Below, one piece after another: positions 42,697 to 52,130 of a stretch of 64,000 nucleotides of DNA (the first letter of the stretch is position 1; the number at the start of each line of letters is the position of its first letter). Source of the DNA: Amycolatopsis camponoti (GTDB lineage: Bacteria; Actinomycetota; Actinomycetes; Mycobacteriales; Pseudonocardiaceae); contig NZ_CABVGP010000003.1 in the NCBI RefSeq assembly GCF_902497555.1, positions 868,001 to 932,000 of the forward strand, read 5' to 3'. Position numbers and translations under genes: made by a program. The notes beneath the pieces are model-generated. The model worked only from the letters and a program-made list of their open reading frames with translations. It was not told the origin of the DNA and ran no database searches.

Positions 42697-42798
42697 CGCG
42701 CAGACAACTCCCTGGTCACATCGGTGAACCGAGGTTAGGGAGTATCACCGATCCGCGCGGGTCAGGTCCAGCTTTCCACGAAATTCGCCGTCAGTTGG

Positions 42799-44241
42799 TC
42801 AGGAGTTTCCGATTCCCTGCTCGGCAGCCCACTTCTTCAGCTCCGCCACGGCGTCGTCGTGCTCCAGCGGGCCGCGGTCCAGGCGCAGCTCCTTGAGGAA
42901 CTTCCACGCCTTGCCGACGTCCGGCCCCGGCTTGATGCCGAGCAGCTCCATGATCTGCTCGCCGTTGAGGTCCGGCCGCACGCGGTCGAGGTCCTCCTTG
43001 GCCTTGAGCGTGGCGATGCGGGCCTCGAGGTCGTCGTAGGTCGCCTGCAGCGCCGCCGCCTTCCGGCGGTTGCGCGTGGTGCAGTCGGCGCGGACGAGCT
43101 TGTGCAGCCGGGTCAGCAGCGGGCCGGCGTCGGTGACGTACCGGCGGACCGCCGAGTCCGTCCACTCGCCCTTGCCGTAGCCGTGGAACCGCAGGTGGAG
43201 GAACACGAGCTGGGAGACGTCGTCGATGATCTCCTTGGAGAACTTCAGCGCCCGCAAACGTTTGCGGGCCATCCGCGCCCCGACGACTTCGTGGTGGTGG
43301 AAGCTCACGCCGCCGCCCGGCTGGAACTCGCGCGTCGCCGGCTTGCCGACGTCGTGCAGCAGCGCCGCCAGCCGCAGGATCAGGTCCGGCTCGGACGTCG
43401 GCTCGTGCGACTTCTCCAGGTCGATCGCCTGGGCGAGCACGGTCAGCGAGTGCTCGTAGACGTCCTTGTGCTGGTGGTGCTCGTCGATCGCCAGCCGCAT
43501 CCCGGGCACCTCGGGCAGCACGCGGTCGCCGAGGCCGGTCTCGACCAGCAGCTCCAGCCCGGGCCGGGGGTCGTCCGCGAGCAGCAGCTTCGAGAGCTCG
43601 GCCTGGACGCGCTCGGCGGTGATCCGGTCGATCTCGCCCGCCATCGACGCCATCGCGTCGACGACCCGCGGCGCGGCGGTGAAGCCGAGCTGAGCGGCGA
43701 AGCGGGCGGCCCGCAGCATCCGCAGCGGGTCGTCGGCGAACGACTCCTGCGGCGTCGCCGGCGTGTCGAGCACCTTCTCCCGCAGCGCGCCCAGGCCGTC
43801 GTGCGGGTCGATGAACGTCTTCGTCGCCAGCTCGACGGCCATCGCGTTGACCGTGAAGTCGCGGCGGAGCAGGTCGCCCTCGATGCTGTCGCCGAAGGTG
43901 ACCTCGGGGTTGCGGCCGACGCGGTCGTAGCTGTCCGCGCGGAACGTCGTGATCTCGAGCTGCATGCCCTTCTTCGTCACGCCGACCGTGCCGAACGCGA
44001 TGCCGACGTCCCAGACCGCGTCGCCCCAGTCGCTGACGATCTTCAGCACCCGGTCGGGGCGCGCGTCGGTGGTGAAGTCGAGATCGCCGGAGCGCCGGCC
44101 GAGCAGCGCGTCGCGCACGCTCCCGCCCACGAGGTACAGGCGGTGCCCGGCCCGGGCGAACCTCTCGGCCAGCTCGTCCGCCAGGGGGGAGAGCCGCATC
44201 AGCTCGACCACCGCGTTCTCCTTGGCGACCACGTCGTTCAC
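42799..44241 (-). CDS. pcnA: CCA tRNA nucleotidyltransferase
   Basis: 480 residues, the same length as M. tuberculosis PcnA (Rv3907c). It adds or repairs the 3'-CCA end of tRNAs. The polymerase-beta-type head has LVGGSVRDALLGRRSGDLDFTTDA with catalytic Asp53 and Asp55, then the RRDFTVNAMAVEL and DPLRMLRAARFAAQLGF motifs. An HD domain follows (LAALLHDVGKPATR, then HHHEVVGARMARKRLRAL). GTG at 44241 was chosen because it gives the family length; the longer frame runs into the divergent promoter. A 20-bp perfect palindrome lies inside the HD-domain coding region. It is divergent from the NUDIX gene, as in mycobacteria. Confidence 0.95.
   Translation of the reverse strand: MNDVVAKENAVVELMRLSPLADELAERFARAGHRLYLVGGSVRDALLGRRSGDLDFTTDARPDRVLKIVSDWGDAVWDVGIAFGTVGVTKKGMQLEITTFRADSYDRVGRNPEVTFGDSIEGDLLRRDFTVNAMAVELATKTFIDPHDGLGALREKVLDTPATPQESFADDPLRMLRAARFAAQLGFTAAPRVVDAMASMAGEIDRITAERVQAELSKLLLADDPRPGLELLVETGLGDRVLPEVPGMRLAIDEHHQHKDVYEHSLTVLAQAIDLEKSHEPTSEPDLILRLAALLHDVGKPATREFQPGGGVSFHHHEVVGARMARKRLRALKFSKEIIDDVSQLVFLHLRFHGYGKGEWTDSAVRRYVTDAGPLLTRLHKLVRADCTTRNRRKAAALQATYDDLEARIATLKAKEDLDRVRPDLNGEQIMELLGIKPGPDVGKAWKFLKELRLDRGPLEHDDAVAELKKWAAEQGIGNS
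43250..43269. other. 20-bp perfect palindrome GCCCGCAAACGTTTGCGGGC inside pcnA
   Basis: The 14-bp core CGCAAACGTTTGCG occurs again at 55959. The central CG and AAACGTTT form resemble operators of LacI-family regulators. Here it encodes the run R-K-R-L-R-A. Confidence 0.6.
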
Positions 44242-44328
44242 GAAAATCCCACTGGGTTCGGGTGCGATTACTACAGGCACCACCGGACAGGACACGGAGA
44301 GCCAGCCTACCGGGGCAACCGTTTGCTC

Positions 44329-44334
44329 TAGCAT
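44329..44334 (+). promoter_or_regulatory. -10 box TAGCAT, leaderless NUDIX promoter
   Basis: TAGCAT lies 6 bases before the ATG at 44341. Confidence 0.45.
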
Positions 44335-44340
44335 CGCAGC

Positions 44341-44895
44341 ATGTCTGGATCAGCCGGCCGCCCCGGCGCCTCGAAGCCGCGGAGGCGGCGGAGGCGTCAA
44401 CGCGGCAGGCGCCTGACCACGGTCGACGAGACGTCGGCCGGTGGCCTCGTGGTGGACGCCGAGCGCGAACAGGCGGTGCTGATCGGCCGGCTCGACCGGC
44501 ACGGCAGACTGCTGTGGTCGCTGCCCAAGGGCCACATCGAGGACGGTGAGACGGTGGAACAGACGGCCGTGCGCGAGGTCAAGGAGGAAACCGGCATCTC
44601 CGCGCGCGTGCTCCGGCCACTGGGCACCATCGACTACTGGTTCGTGGCCGAGCGGCGGCGCATCCACAAGACCGTCCACCACTTCCTGCTCGAAGCGCTC
44701 GGCGGCGAGCTCTCCGACGAAGACGTCGAGGTCACCGAGGTGGCCTGGGTCCCGCTGGCCGAGCTGGAGACCAAACTCGCCTACTCCGACGAGCGGAAGC
44801 TCGTCCGGAAGGCCAGTCAGATGCTGAAGGAACTTTTCGCGCGCCCGGACGTCCACGGACGAGACGAGCACGCCCCTGAGGGAGCCCCCGAGTGA
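44341..44895 (+). CDS. NUDIX hydrolase, MutT4-like
   Basis: 184 residues. After a basic N-terminus ([13 protein letters not shown]) comes the NUDIX domain with a complete box [23 protein letters not shown] (residues 64-86; the glutamates bind Mg). It hydrolyses nucleoside diphosphate derivatives. Position and neighbours match M. tuberculosis Rv3908 (mutT4), beside pcnA and before the Rv3909 homologue. The basic tail is notable and could bind RNA or DNA. Its TGA overlaps the GTG of the next gene by 4 bp. Confidence 0.93.
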   Translation: MSGSAGRPGASKPRRRRRRQRGRRLTTVDETSAGGLVVDAEREQAVLIGRLDRHGRLLWSLPKGHIEDGETVEQTAVREVKEETGISARVLRPLGTIDYWFVAERRRIHKTVHHFLLEALGGELSDEDVEVTEVAWVPLAELETKLAYSDERKLVRKASQMLKELFARPDVHGRDEHAPEGAPE

Positions 44896-47045
44896 AGCGG
44901 TTCGCCGCAGCCTTCCTTTCCGTCCTCTTCCTGGCCGTCCCCGCCCTCGCCGGAGCCACGGTGGCCCAGGCGGAGGAGGGCGCACGCCTGCGCGTCGAGC
45001 TGAACGAGCTCAACCCGCGCGTGGTCACCAGCTCGACGACGACGCTGACCGTGTCCGGCACGGTGACCAACACCGGCGACCGCAAGGTCAACCGGCCGCA
45101 GGTGCGCCTGCAGGTCGGCGACCGGGTCGCGACCTCGCGCGGGGTCAACGACGTGCTGTCGGGTGCCGTCATCAAGGACTCCCCGCTGACCGACTTCGCC
45201 TCGGTCGCGGACGCGCTGGAGCCCGGGCAGAGCGCGCCGCTGAACATCACGGTGAACCTGACCGGGTCGAAGGCGCTGTTCAGCCGTCCCGGCGTCTACC
45301 CGCTGCTGGTGAACGTCAACGGCACGCCGGAGTTCGGCGGGCCCGCCCGGCTGGGCGCGGTCAGCATGCTGATGCCGGTGCTGGCCGGGCCGGGCAAGCC
45401 GGCCGGGCACTCGTCGGTGGGCGCGCCGAGCATGACCCTGCTCTGGCCGCTGACCGGCAGCGTCCCGCAGGTCTACGCGGCGCCGTACGGCCGACCGCTG
45501 GTGCTGCGCGACGACAAGCTGGCCGACGAGATCGGCCCCGAAGGCCGGCTGAACGCGCTGGTCACCGCGGCGACCACGGCCGTGCGCAGCGACTCGAACC
45601 TCGCGAAGTCGATGTGCTTCGCGCTCGACCCGGACCTGCTGGCGACCGTCGCCGCGATGGGCCGCGGCTACCAGGTGCACACCGGCAACGGGAACGTCGA
45701 CGGCAAGGGCGTCCAGACCGCGAACACGTGGCTTGCCTCGTTGCGCTCCCTGCTGACCGGCCGGTGCGCGGTGGCGCTGCCCTTCGCCGACGCCGACCTC
45801 AACACCGTCTCGCGGATCCGCCCCGGCGACCCGATCCTGGTGGCCCAGGCGGCCGCGGCCGCCGCCACGATCCAGCAGCTGGCCGGCATCGCGCCGCAGA
45901 CCGGCGTGCTCTGGCCGGACGGCACCCTCAACGAGGCGGTGCTGACCGCGCTGACCCAGGCCGGCGTCAAGACCGTCCTGACGGACGCGGCGAAGATCGC
46001 GCCCGCCGGCGCGGGCGGCGGGGTCACCGTGCAGGGCGGCACGGTCCGGGCCCAGCCGACCGACTCGCTGATCTCCGCGGCCATGACCGGCGTGCCGAGC
46101 GTGCCCGACTCGGTCACCGTCGCCGCGAACACCGAACCGGCGATCTCCAGCCAGAACGGCCTCGGCGCGCTCGCCTTCCGGGCCGGCCTCGGCCTGCCGG
46201 CCGGGCAGGAGCGTCCGAACCACCTCCTGGTCGCCCCGCCGCGGCGGTGGGACGCCCCGGCCGCCGAGCTCACGGCGTACCTCCAGCAGGTCGGCGACTT
46301 CCTCAACGCCGGGCTGGTCACGGCGCAGTCGCTCCCGTCGCTGCTGAACGCCGACCCGCAGGCCTCCGGCGCGGTCGGCGACGGCGGCCAGAACCCGGAC
46401 GCGGCCATCGACCCCACCGTCGTCTCGACGCTGGCGAAGCTCGACGACCAGGCCACCGGGATGGCGTCCGCGATGCAGCTGGACCCGACCAAGCGGGTGA
46501 AGCCGGAGGACGTCGTCGCGCCGGTCCGGCTGGCCGAGCTGCGGGGCGCGTCCACCGGCTGGCGGGGCCTGCCCGCCGACGCGGCGACCGCGAACGCGCA
46601 GGCCGAGATCGGGGCCATCAGCGACCAGGTGAGCGTCCGGCAGCCGCAGCAGACCATCGCGCTGGCGTCCGGCAACTCGCCGCTGCCGGTGTATGTGGTG
46701 AACGACCTGCCGGTCGGGATCACCGCGCGGTTCGCGCTCAGCAACAACACCGGGCTGCGCTCGGACGACCGCAAGGAGGTCGCGTTCCCCGCGGGCGGCG
46801 GCCGGCAGTACTTCCTCCCCGTGGAGGCGCTGCGGGCCGGCCGGTTCAGCGTCGATGTGTCGTTGAGCACGCCCACCGGTACCCCGCTCGGGTCATCCGC
46901 GCGCTTCGAGCTGACGTCGACGGAGTACGGCGCGATCACCATCATCGCGACCGTCGCCGCAGGTGTGGCCCTACTTCTGCTGGCCTCCCGGCGCATCTAC
47001 CGGCGGGTCAAGGACGCCCGCGCGGGTCGCGACTTGGTGGACTGA
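44892..47045 (+). CDS. DUF6049 secreted, membrane-anchored protein (Rv3909-like)
   Basis: 717 residues. The signal peptide is [27 protein letters not shown] large extracytoplasmic part follows with immunoglobulin-like strands ([26 protein letters not shown]). A single helix near the C-terminus ([25 protein letters not shown]) has a short basic tail inside. The length, topology and place between MutT4 and MurJ are those of Rv3909. Its function is not established; the linkage to MurJ suggests an envelope role. The start is GTG at 44892, overlapping the NUDIX stop. Confidence 0.9.
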   Translation: MKRFAAAFLSVLFLAVPALAGATVAQAEEGARLRVELNELNPRVVTSSTTTLTVSGTVTNTGDRKVNRPQVRLQVGDRVATSRGVNDVLSGAVIKDSPLTDFASVADALEPGQSAPLNITVNLTGSKALFSRPGVYPLLVNVNGTPEFGGPARLGAVSMLMPVLAGPGKPAGHSSVGAPSMTLLWPLTGSVPQVYAAPYGRPLVLRDDKLADEIGPEGRLNALVTAATTAVRSDSNLAKSMCFALDPDLLATVAAMGRGYQVHTGNGNVDGKGVQTANTWLASLRSLLTGRCAVALPFADADLNTVSRIRPGDPILVAQAAAAAATIQQLAGIAPQTGVLWPDGTLNEAVLTALTQAGVKTVLTDAAKIAPAGAGGGVTVQGGTVRAQPTDSLISAAMTGVPSVPDSVTVAANTEPAISSQNGLGALAFRAGLGLPAGQERPNHLLVAPPRRWDAPAAELTAYLQQVGDFLNAGLVTAQSLPSLLNADPQASGAVGDGGQNPDAAIDPTVVSTLAKLDDQATGMASAMQLDPTKRVKPEDVVAPVRLAELRGASTGWRGLPADAATANAQAEIGAISDQVSVRQPQQTIALASGNSPLPVYVVNDLPVGITARFALSNNTGLRSDDRKEVAFPAGGGRQYFLPVEALRAGRFSVDVSLSTPTGTPLGSSARFELTSTEYGAITIIATVAAGVALLLLASRRIYRRVKDARAGRDLVD

Positions 47046-47151
47046 TCCCTCGGCCTTCGAGTGTTCCGGACGGTTCCCGATTACCCTTGGTCCGCACGTA
47101 CGCGGCACCGGGCCGCGGGCACCGGACCGAGCACCGAGGATTGGGCACGCG

Positions 47152-49806
47152 TTGGAGAGAGAGCCGGGTTTACCACCCGAGCGTGCGAGTCGTCCTCGGC
47201 GCGAAGGCGCTCCGCCCCCGCAACGGGGTGACGGGCCCCCGCGAGCGGGGCAGCCGGTCCGCCGCCAGCCGCCACCCCAGCAGCCGCCTCCCTCGGAGCG
47301 CGGCCGCCGCCAGCCGCCCCGCAACGGCCACACGCGCCAGATGCCACCGCCCGAAGACGCGACGGTCCGTGACCCGCGCCCGCCCCGCGAGGACGCCCCG
47401 CCCCGCCGCCCGGCCCGTGAGGACGGACCCCGGCCCGCCCGGGACGACGCCCCGCCCCGGCGGCCCGCTCGCGACGATGCCCCGCCGAGGCGGCCGGCCC
47501 GCGAAGACGGGCCGCCGCGCCGCCCGGCCCGTGACGACGCCCCCGTCCGCGACGGCCGGCCCGTCCGCGACGACGTGCCCCCACGCGACGGCCGGCCCGT
47601 GCGCGACGACGGGCTGATCCGCGACCCGCGTCCCGTCCGCGACGGCCAGCCGGTCCGCGACGACGTCCCCCCGCACGACGCCTGGCCGGTCCACGACGAG
47701 GCCCCGCCCCGCGAGCCCCGTCCGCCGCGACGCGTCCCGCCGGGCCCCCCGGGCGCGCCTCCGCAGCAACCCCCGCAGGGCCCGCCGCCGCGTGGCGGGC
47801 AGCCTCCCCGCGCCGCCGGTGGTCCGGCGCCCACGCGCGTCCAGCCCGTGCCGCCGCCGGGTCCGCCGGGACCGCCGTCGGCCCAGGGACGGCTGCCGCA
47901 GCCGGTCCCGCCGTCGACCCCGGCCCAGGGCAACCCGGCTCCCGGCACACCGCCGCCCGGCATCCCGGTGCCTCCGCGCGGCCGCGGGTCGCGGCGTCCC
48001 GCGCCGGTCCGGCCGTGGCAGGAGGAGGCCCAGCGCCCGCCCGACCCGGAGGCCACGCGGTTCATCCCGCGCACCGCCGGCGTCCCGATGAACTCGCGCT
48101 GGCCGGTCGCCGACCCGGACGTCATGCGCCCGTACGACGCGCTGGCCACCCAGGTCATGCCGGCGCTCAAGACGCCGCTCGTCAAGCCGGTCGAGCCGGG
48201 CGCGGAAGCCCCGGCCAAGGCGCCGTCGCTGGCGAAGGCGTCGGGCCGGATGGCGATCGCGTCGCTGATCAGCCGGATCACCGGCTTCCTGTGGAAGCTG
48301 CTGCTGGTCGCCGCGATCGGCCAGGGCATCGCGAACGACTCGTTCAACGTCGCCAACACGATGCCGAACATCATCTTCGAGCTGCTGATGGGTGGCGTCC
48401 TCGCCAGCGTGGTGGTGCCGCTGCTGGTGCGCTCCCAGGACGAGCCCGACGGCGGCGCGGCCTACACCCAGCGGCTGATCACGGTGGCGTTCTCGCTGCT
48501 GCTGGTCGGCACGGTGGTCGCGGTGCTCGCGGCCCCGGCGTTCACCAGCCTCTACGTCGACGGCTCCGGCCAGGCCAGCTCGTCGCTGACCACGGCGTTC
48601 GCCTACCTCCTGCTGCCGGAGATCTTCTTCTACGGCGTGTTCGCGCTGCTCTCGGCGGTGCTCAACGCCAAGCAGATCTTCGGCCCGACGGCGTGGGCAC
48701 CGGTGATCAACAACCTGGTCGTCATCTTCACGATCATGGTCGTCTGGGTCATGCCGGGGGACATCGACACCGCCCACCCGTCGATCACCGACCCGAAGGT
48801 GCTGACGCTCGGCATCGGCGTCACGGGCGGCATCATCGCCCAGGCCTTCCTGCTGGTGCCGCCGCTGCTGCGCTCGGGCTTCCGGTTCAAGTGGCGCTGG
48901 GGCATCGACAAGCAGATGAAGGAGTTCGGCGGGCTCGCGCTGTGGATCCTCGGCTACGTCGCGGTCAGCCAGGTGGGGTACACGATCAACACGCGCGTGC
49001 TGACCAGCGGTTCACCCGGTGGTGTGACCGCGTACAGCAACGCCTGGCTGCTCTTCCAGCTGCCGTACGGCGTCATCGGCGTCTCGCTGCTGACGGCGAT
49101 CATGCCGCGGATGAGCCGCGCGGCCGCCGACGGCGACCACAAGAAGCTGATCGGCGACCTGTCGTACGCGTCCCGGATGTCGACGGTGATGCTCGTCCCG
49201 ATCTCCGCCGTGATGACCGTGGTCGGCGGCTCGATCGGCATCGCGCTGTTCACCTTCGGCAAGGGCACGATCGAGACCGCCGAGCGGCTCGGCGACGCGC
49301 TCGCGATCTCGGCGTTCGCGCTGCTGCCGTACGCACTGGTCATGCTCCAGATGCGCGTCTTCTACGCCATGAAGGACGCCCGCACGCCGACGCTGATCAT
49401 GATCGTGATGACGCTGGTCAAGGTGCCGCTGCTGTACCTGTGCCCGGTGCTGCTGTCGCCGGACAACGTCGTGCTCGGCGTCATGATGGTCAACGCGCTG
49501 ACGTTCGTCGTCGGGGCGATCCTCGGCCAGGTGTGGCTTTGGGTGACTTTGGGCAACCTGCGGAGCAAGCGGGTGATCGGCGTGATCCTGTTCACGGTCG
49601 TCGCCAGCGGGCTCGGCGTCGGCGCGGCCTGGGTGGCCGGGCAGATCGTGCCGGACTCGTTCGGGCCGACCCTCGGCGCATGGGTCAAGCTGTTGCTGCA
49701 GGGCATCGTGGGGATCGTCGTCTCGTTCGGCGTGCTCATGGCGCTGAAGGTCGAGGAGCTGAAACCGGCGACGTCGAGGTTCACCCGGTTGATCAAGCGG
49801 GGGTAA
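47152..49806 (+). CDS. murJ: Lipid II flippase MurJ with long disordered N-terminus
   Basis: About 884 residues. From about residue 364 on it is MurJ/MviN: SGRMAIASLISRITGFLWKLLLVAAIG, the DSFNVANTMPNIIFELLMGGVLASVVVPLL segment, and 14 helices to VEELKPATSRFTRLIKRG. It flips lipid II across the membrane for peptidoglycan growth. The first 363 residues are disordered, Arg/Pro/Asp-rich and cytoplasmic, with DDAPPRRPARE-type repeats (47380-47700). The start is uncertain: TTG at 47152, with GAGGA upstream, is the only start I find between the preceding gene and the repeats. Unlike M. tuberculosis Rv3910, the pseudokinase part is a separate gene, directly downstream. Confidence 0.9.
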   Translation: MEREPGLPPERASRPRREGAPPPQRGDGPPRAGQPVRRQPPPQQPPPSERGRRQPPRNGHTRQMPPPEDATVRDPRPPREDAPPRRPAREDGPRPARDDAPPRRPARDDAPPRRPAREDGPPRRPARDDAPVRDGRPVRDDVPPRDGRPVRDDGLIRDPRPVRDGQPVRDDVPPHDAWPVHDEAPPREPRPPRRVPPGPPGAPPQQPPQGPPPRGGQPPRAAGGPAPTRVQPVPPPGPPGPPSAQGRLPQPVPPSTPAQGNPAPGTPPPGIPVPPRGRGSRRPAPVRPWQEEAQRPPDPEATRFIPRTAGVPMNSRWPVADPDVMRPYDALATQVMPALKTPLVKPVEPGAEAPAKAPSLAKASGRMAIASLISRITGFLWKLLLVAAIGQGIANDSFNVANTMPNIIFELLMGGVLASVVVPLLVRSQDEPDGGAAYTQRLITVAFSLLLVGTVVAVLAAPAFTSLYVDGSGQASSSLTTAFAYLLLPEIFFYGVFALLSAVLNAKQIFGPTAWAPVINNLVVIFTIMVVWVMPGDIDTAHPSITDPKVLTLGIGVTGGIIAQAFLLVPPLLRSGFRFKWRWGIDKQMKEFGGLALWILGYVAVSQVGYTINTRVLTSGSPGGVTAYSNAWLLFQLPYGVIGVSLLTAIMPRMSRAAADGDHKKLIGDLSYASRMSTVMLVPISAVMTVVGGSIGIALFTFGKGTIETAERLGDALAISAFALLPYALVMLQMRVFYAMKDARTPTLIMIVMTLVKVPLLYLCPVLLSPDNVVLGVMMVNALTFVVGAILGQVWLWVTLGNLRSKRVIGVILFTVVASGLGVGAAWVAGQIVPDSFGPTLGAWVKLLLQGIVGIVVSFGVLMALKVEELKPATSRFTRLIKRG
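47380..47700 (+). repeat. DDAPPRRPAR(E/D) repeats in the MurJ N-terminus
   Basis: Roughly ten copies of an 8-11-residue unit (ARDDAPPRRP, later VRDGRPVRDDVP). Low-complexity, alternating acidic and basic. Confidence 0.75.
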
Positions 49807-49885
49807 CGATTCCGGTACGGATGGCGACGACTCCCGCGTCGTATTCTGGGTAACCTTGGTGCGGGGAGCTAACGGGAGAGTGCGG

Positions 49886-51475
49886 GTGGACACGAGGCGG
49901 AGCGAACAGGCGGGGGGTGCGAACCACGTGGGCAAGGCCCAGGTCGGATCGCTGGCCCCCGGGCGCGTGGTCGGCGACGGCCGCTACCGCCTCCTCGCGC
50001 AGTTCGGCGTGGACGAGCGGGGTGACGCGCACCTTTGGCGTGCCCGCGACGGGCAGCTGAAGCGGGACGTCGCACTGACCCTGCTGGTCGGCGACCCGGC
50101 CGACCCGGAAGCCGCGCGGCTCGCGCGGCGCACCCTCGAACGCGCGACCCACGCGTCCAAGTTCGGCCACGGCGGCGTCGCCCGCGTGCTCGACGTGCTC
50201 GCTCTCGGCAGCGGCATCACCTCCAGCGAAGGCCTGCTCGGCGTCGTCGTCGCGGAGTGGACCAAGGGCAGCGACCTGGTCGACCTCGTCGCGCAGCGGC
50301 CGGTGGCGCCCGCCGCGGCCGCGCGGATGGTGCAGGCGCTGGCCGAAGCCGTCGAGCAGGCCCACCAGAACGGGCTCGTCCTCGGGCTCGACCACCCGCA
50401 GCGGCTGCGGCTGACGCCGAACGGCGCGCTGAAGCTCGCGTTCCCCGGCCCGCTGCCGGAGGCGACGCTGCGCGACGACGTCAAGGCGCTCGGCGCGGTC
50501 CTCTACCTGCTGCTGACCGGCCGCTGGGCGCTGCCCGGCGGTCCGCCCGCGATCCAGCCGGCCCCGACCACGCCGCAGGGGCGGATCGTCCCGCCGCGGC
50601 AGCTCATGCCGATGGTGCCCGCCGACCTGTCGTCGCTGGCCGTCCGCACGATCGAGGACGGCGGCAACGGCGGCATCCGCACCAGCGCGGCCATCCTCCG
50701 GATGCTCGACCAGGTGGCCGAGGAAGAGGAACGCACCCAGCTGATCAAGGCCGTCGGCGGCGAGGCCGCCGAGGGCGAGGGCACGGTCTGGACGACGAAG
50801 AAGCCGGTCAAGGACGTCGCGCGGCGGCGCAAGCTCGCGCTCGGCGTCACCGTGCTGGTGGTCGCGACCGTCGTCATCCTCGCCTGGGGCGGGCTGATGC
50901 TGATCAACGTCTTCCAGGGCGACTCGAAGGCGAGCGGGCCGACGATCAACGTCGCCGCGCCGCCGGCGTCGAGCCAGCCGGCCGGGCAGCCGCCCGCGCC
51001 GAGCCAGCCCGCGCCGCCGCCGTCGCCGGCCGTAGGCGCCGCGGTGAAGCCGCAGGCCGTCGCGGTCTACAACCCCGAGGGCAAGGGCGACAACACCGCG
51101 CGGGCGAAGTACGCGATCGACGACAAGCCCGAGACGCAGTGGCGCACCGAGCAGTACAAGCAGCAGTTCCCGGCCATCAAGCCGGGCGTCGGGCTGGTCG
51201 TCACCTTCAAGGACCCGATCACCCTGAGCCAGGTGAAGGTCGTGGGCGGCACGCCGGGAACGAAGGTCGAGATCCGCTCGGCGACCGAGAAGAACCCGGA
51301 CTTCGCCGACACGAAGGTGGTCGGCAACGGCGACCTGAAGGACGGCGACACGACGATCCCGCTGGCTCAGCCCACCCAGGGCGAGTACTTCATCGTCTGG
51401 ATCACCTCCCTGGGTGGCGAGGACGGGAAGTTCCAGACGGAAATCGCGGACCTGGCCTTCCTGCCTGCGGGGTGA
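49886..51475 (+). CDS. Pseudokinase-like membrane protein (split-off half of mycobacterial MviN)
   Basis: 529 residues. Residues 15-270 have a protein-kinase outline (GRVVGDGRYRLLAQFG, then VALTLLVGD), but the catalytic loop reads GLVLGLDHPQRLRLTPNG with no HRD, and the DFG motif is absent, so it should be inactive. A single membrane helix lies near 315-340 (LALGVTVLVVATVVILAWGGLMLI). The outside part is a Pro-rich linker and a discoidin-like beta domain (AKYAIDDKPETQWRTEQY). In M. tuberculosis the same pieces are fused to MurJ, where the pseudokinase is a PknB target binding FhaA. The start GTG at 49886 has GGGAG upstream. Confidence 0.9.
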   Translation: MDTRRSEQAGGANHVGKAQVGSLAPGRVVGDGRYRLLAQFGVDERGDAHLWRARDGQLKRDVALTLLVGDPADPEAARLARRTLERATHASKFGHGGVARVLDVLALGSGITSSEGLLGVVVAEWTKGSDLVDLVAQRPVAPAAAARMVQALAEAVEQAHQNGLVLGLDHPQRLRLTPNGALKLAFPGPLPEATLRDDVKALGAVLYLLLTGRWALPGGPPAIQPAPTTPQGRIVPPRQLMPMVPADLSSLAVRTIEDGGNGGIRTSAAILRMLDQVAEEEERTQLIKAVGGEAAEGEGTVWTTKKPVKDVARRRKLALGVTVLVVATVVILAWGGLMLINVFQGDSKASGPTINVAAPPASSQPAGQPPAPSQPAPPPSPAVGAAVKPQAVAVYNPEGKGDNTARAKYAIDDKPETQWRTEQYKQQFPAIKPGVGLVVTFKDPITLSQVKVVGGTPGTKVEIRSATEKNPDFADTKVVGNGDLKDGDTTIPLAQPTQGEYFIVWITSLGGEDGKFQTEIADLAFLPAG

Positions 51476-51493
51476 CGCACCCGACAGGGTCAG

Positions 51494-51499
51494 TAGGCT
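51494..51499 (+). promoter_or_regulatory. -10 box TAGGCT, leaderless sigM promoter
   Basis: TAGGCT lies 7 bases before the GTG at 51507 and supports that start. Confidence 0.45.
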
Positions 51500-51506
51500 C
51501 TTGCGG

Positions 51507-52130
51507 GTGACAGCTGCAGCTCCCACGGATGCGGATCTGATAGCGGCTCACGCCGCGGGGGACCCTCATGCGTTCAGCGAACTCGTCCAGCGCCATCGCG
51601 ACCGCATGTGGGCGGTCGCGCTGCGCACGGTCCGCGACCCGGAAGAGGCCGCCGACGCGTTGCAGGACGCGTTCATCTCGGCTTTCCGCGCCGCCGGCAA
51701 GTTCCGCGCGGAGTCGCAGGTCACGACCTGGCTGCACCGGATCGTGGTGAACGCCTGCCTCGACCGGATCCGCCGCCGCCAGGCGCGCCCGACCGTGCCG
51801 CTGCCGGAAACCGGCTTCAACGAGCCCGCCACCCCGCGCGACTCGATGGCCGAGCGCGAGACCAGCCTGCTGGTCCGCGAGGCGCTGGACCAGCTGCCCG
51901 AAGACCAGCGGGCCCCGATCCTGCTCGTCGACGTCGAGGGTTACTCCGTGGCCGAGACGGCGAAGATGCTGGGTATCGCCGAAGGCACGGTGAAGAGCCG
52001 GTGCGCCCGGGGCCGCGGAAAACTCGCGAAGGTTCTCGGACACCTGCGGAACCCCGATGCGATTGCGAACGTCCCAACTCACGAAAGCAAACGGGCCGGG
52101 CGTCAGCCGGGTAGCGGGGAGGGACGATGA
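51507..52130 (+). CDS. sigM: ECF RNA polymerase sigma factor SigM
   Basis: 207 residues. Region 2 is AFSELVQRHRDRMWAVALRTVRDPEEAADALQDAFISAFRAAGKFRAESQVTTWLHRIVVNACLDRIRRR. Region 4 is ALDQLPEDQRAPILLVDVEGYSVAETAKMLGIAEGTVKSRCARGRGKLAKVL. Gene order (murJ part, sigM, anti-sigma, trxB, trxA) is that of M. tuberculosis sigM (Rv3911). In mycobacteria SigM controls, among others, ESX-4-linked and surface genes. The start GTG at 51507 fits a leaderless -10 box. The stop overlaps the anti-sigma gene by 4 bp. Confidence 0.94.
   Translation: MTAAAPTDADLIAAHAAGDPHAFSELVQRHRDRMWAVALRTVRDPEEAADALQDAFISAFRAAGKFRAESQVTTWLHRIVVNACLDRIRRRQARPTVPLPETGFNEPATPRDSMAERETSLLVREALDQLPEDQRAPILLVDVEGYSVAETAKMLGIAEGTVKSRCARGRGKLAKVLGHLRNPDAIANVPTHESKRAGRQPGSGEGR

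Noticed and set aside
46963..47151. Longer MurJ start at 46963
   Set aside because: It would overlap the preceding DUF6049 gene by 83 bp in another frame and lacks a ribosome-binding site.
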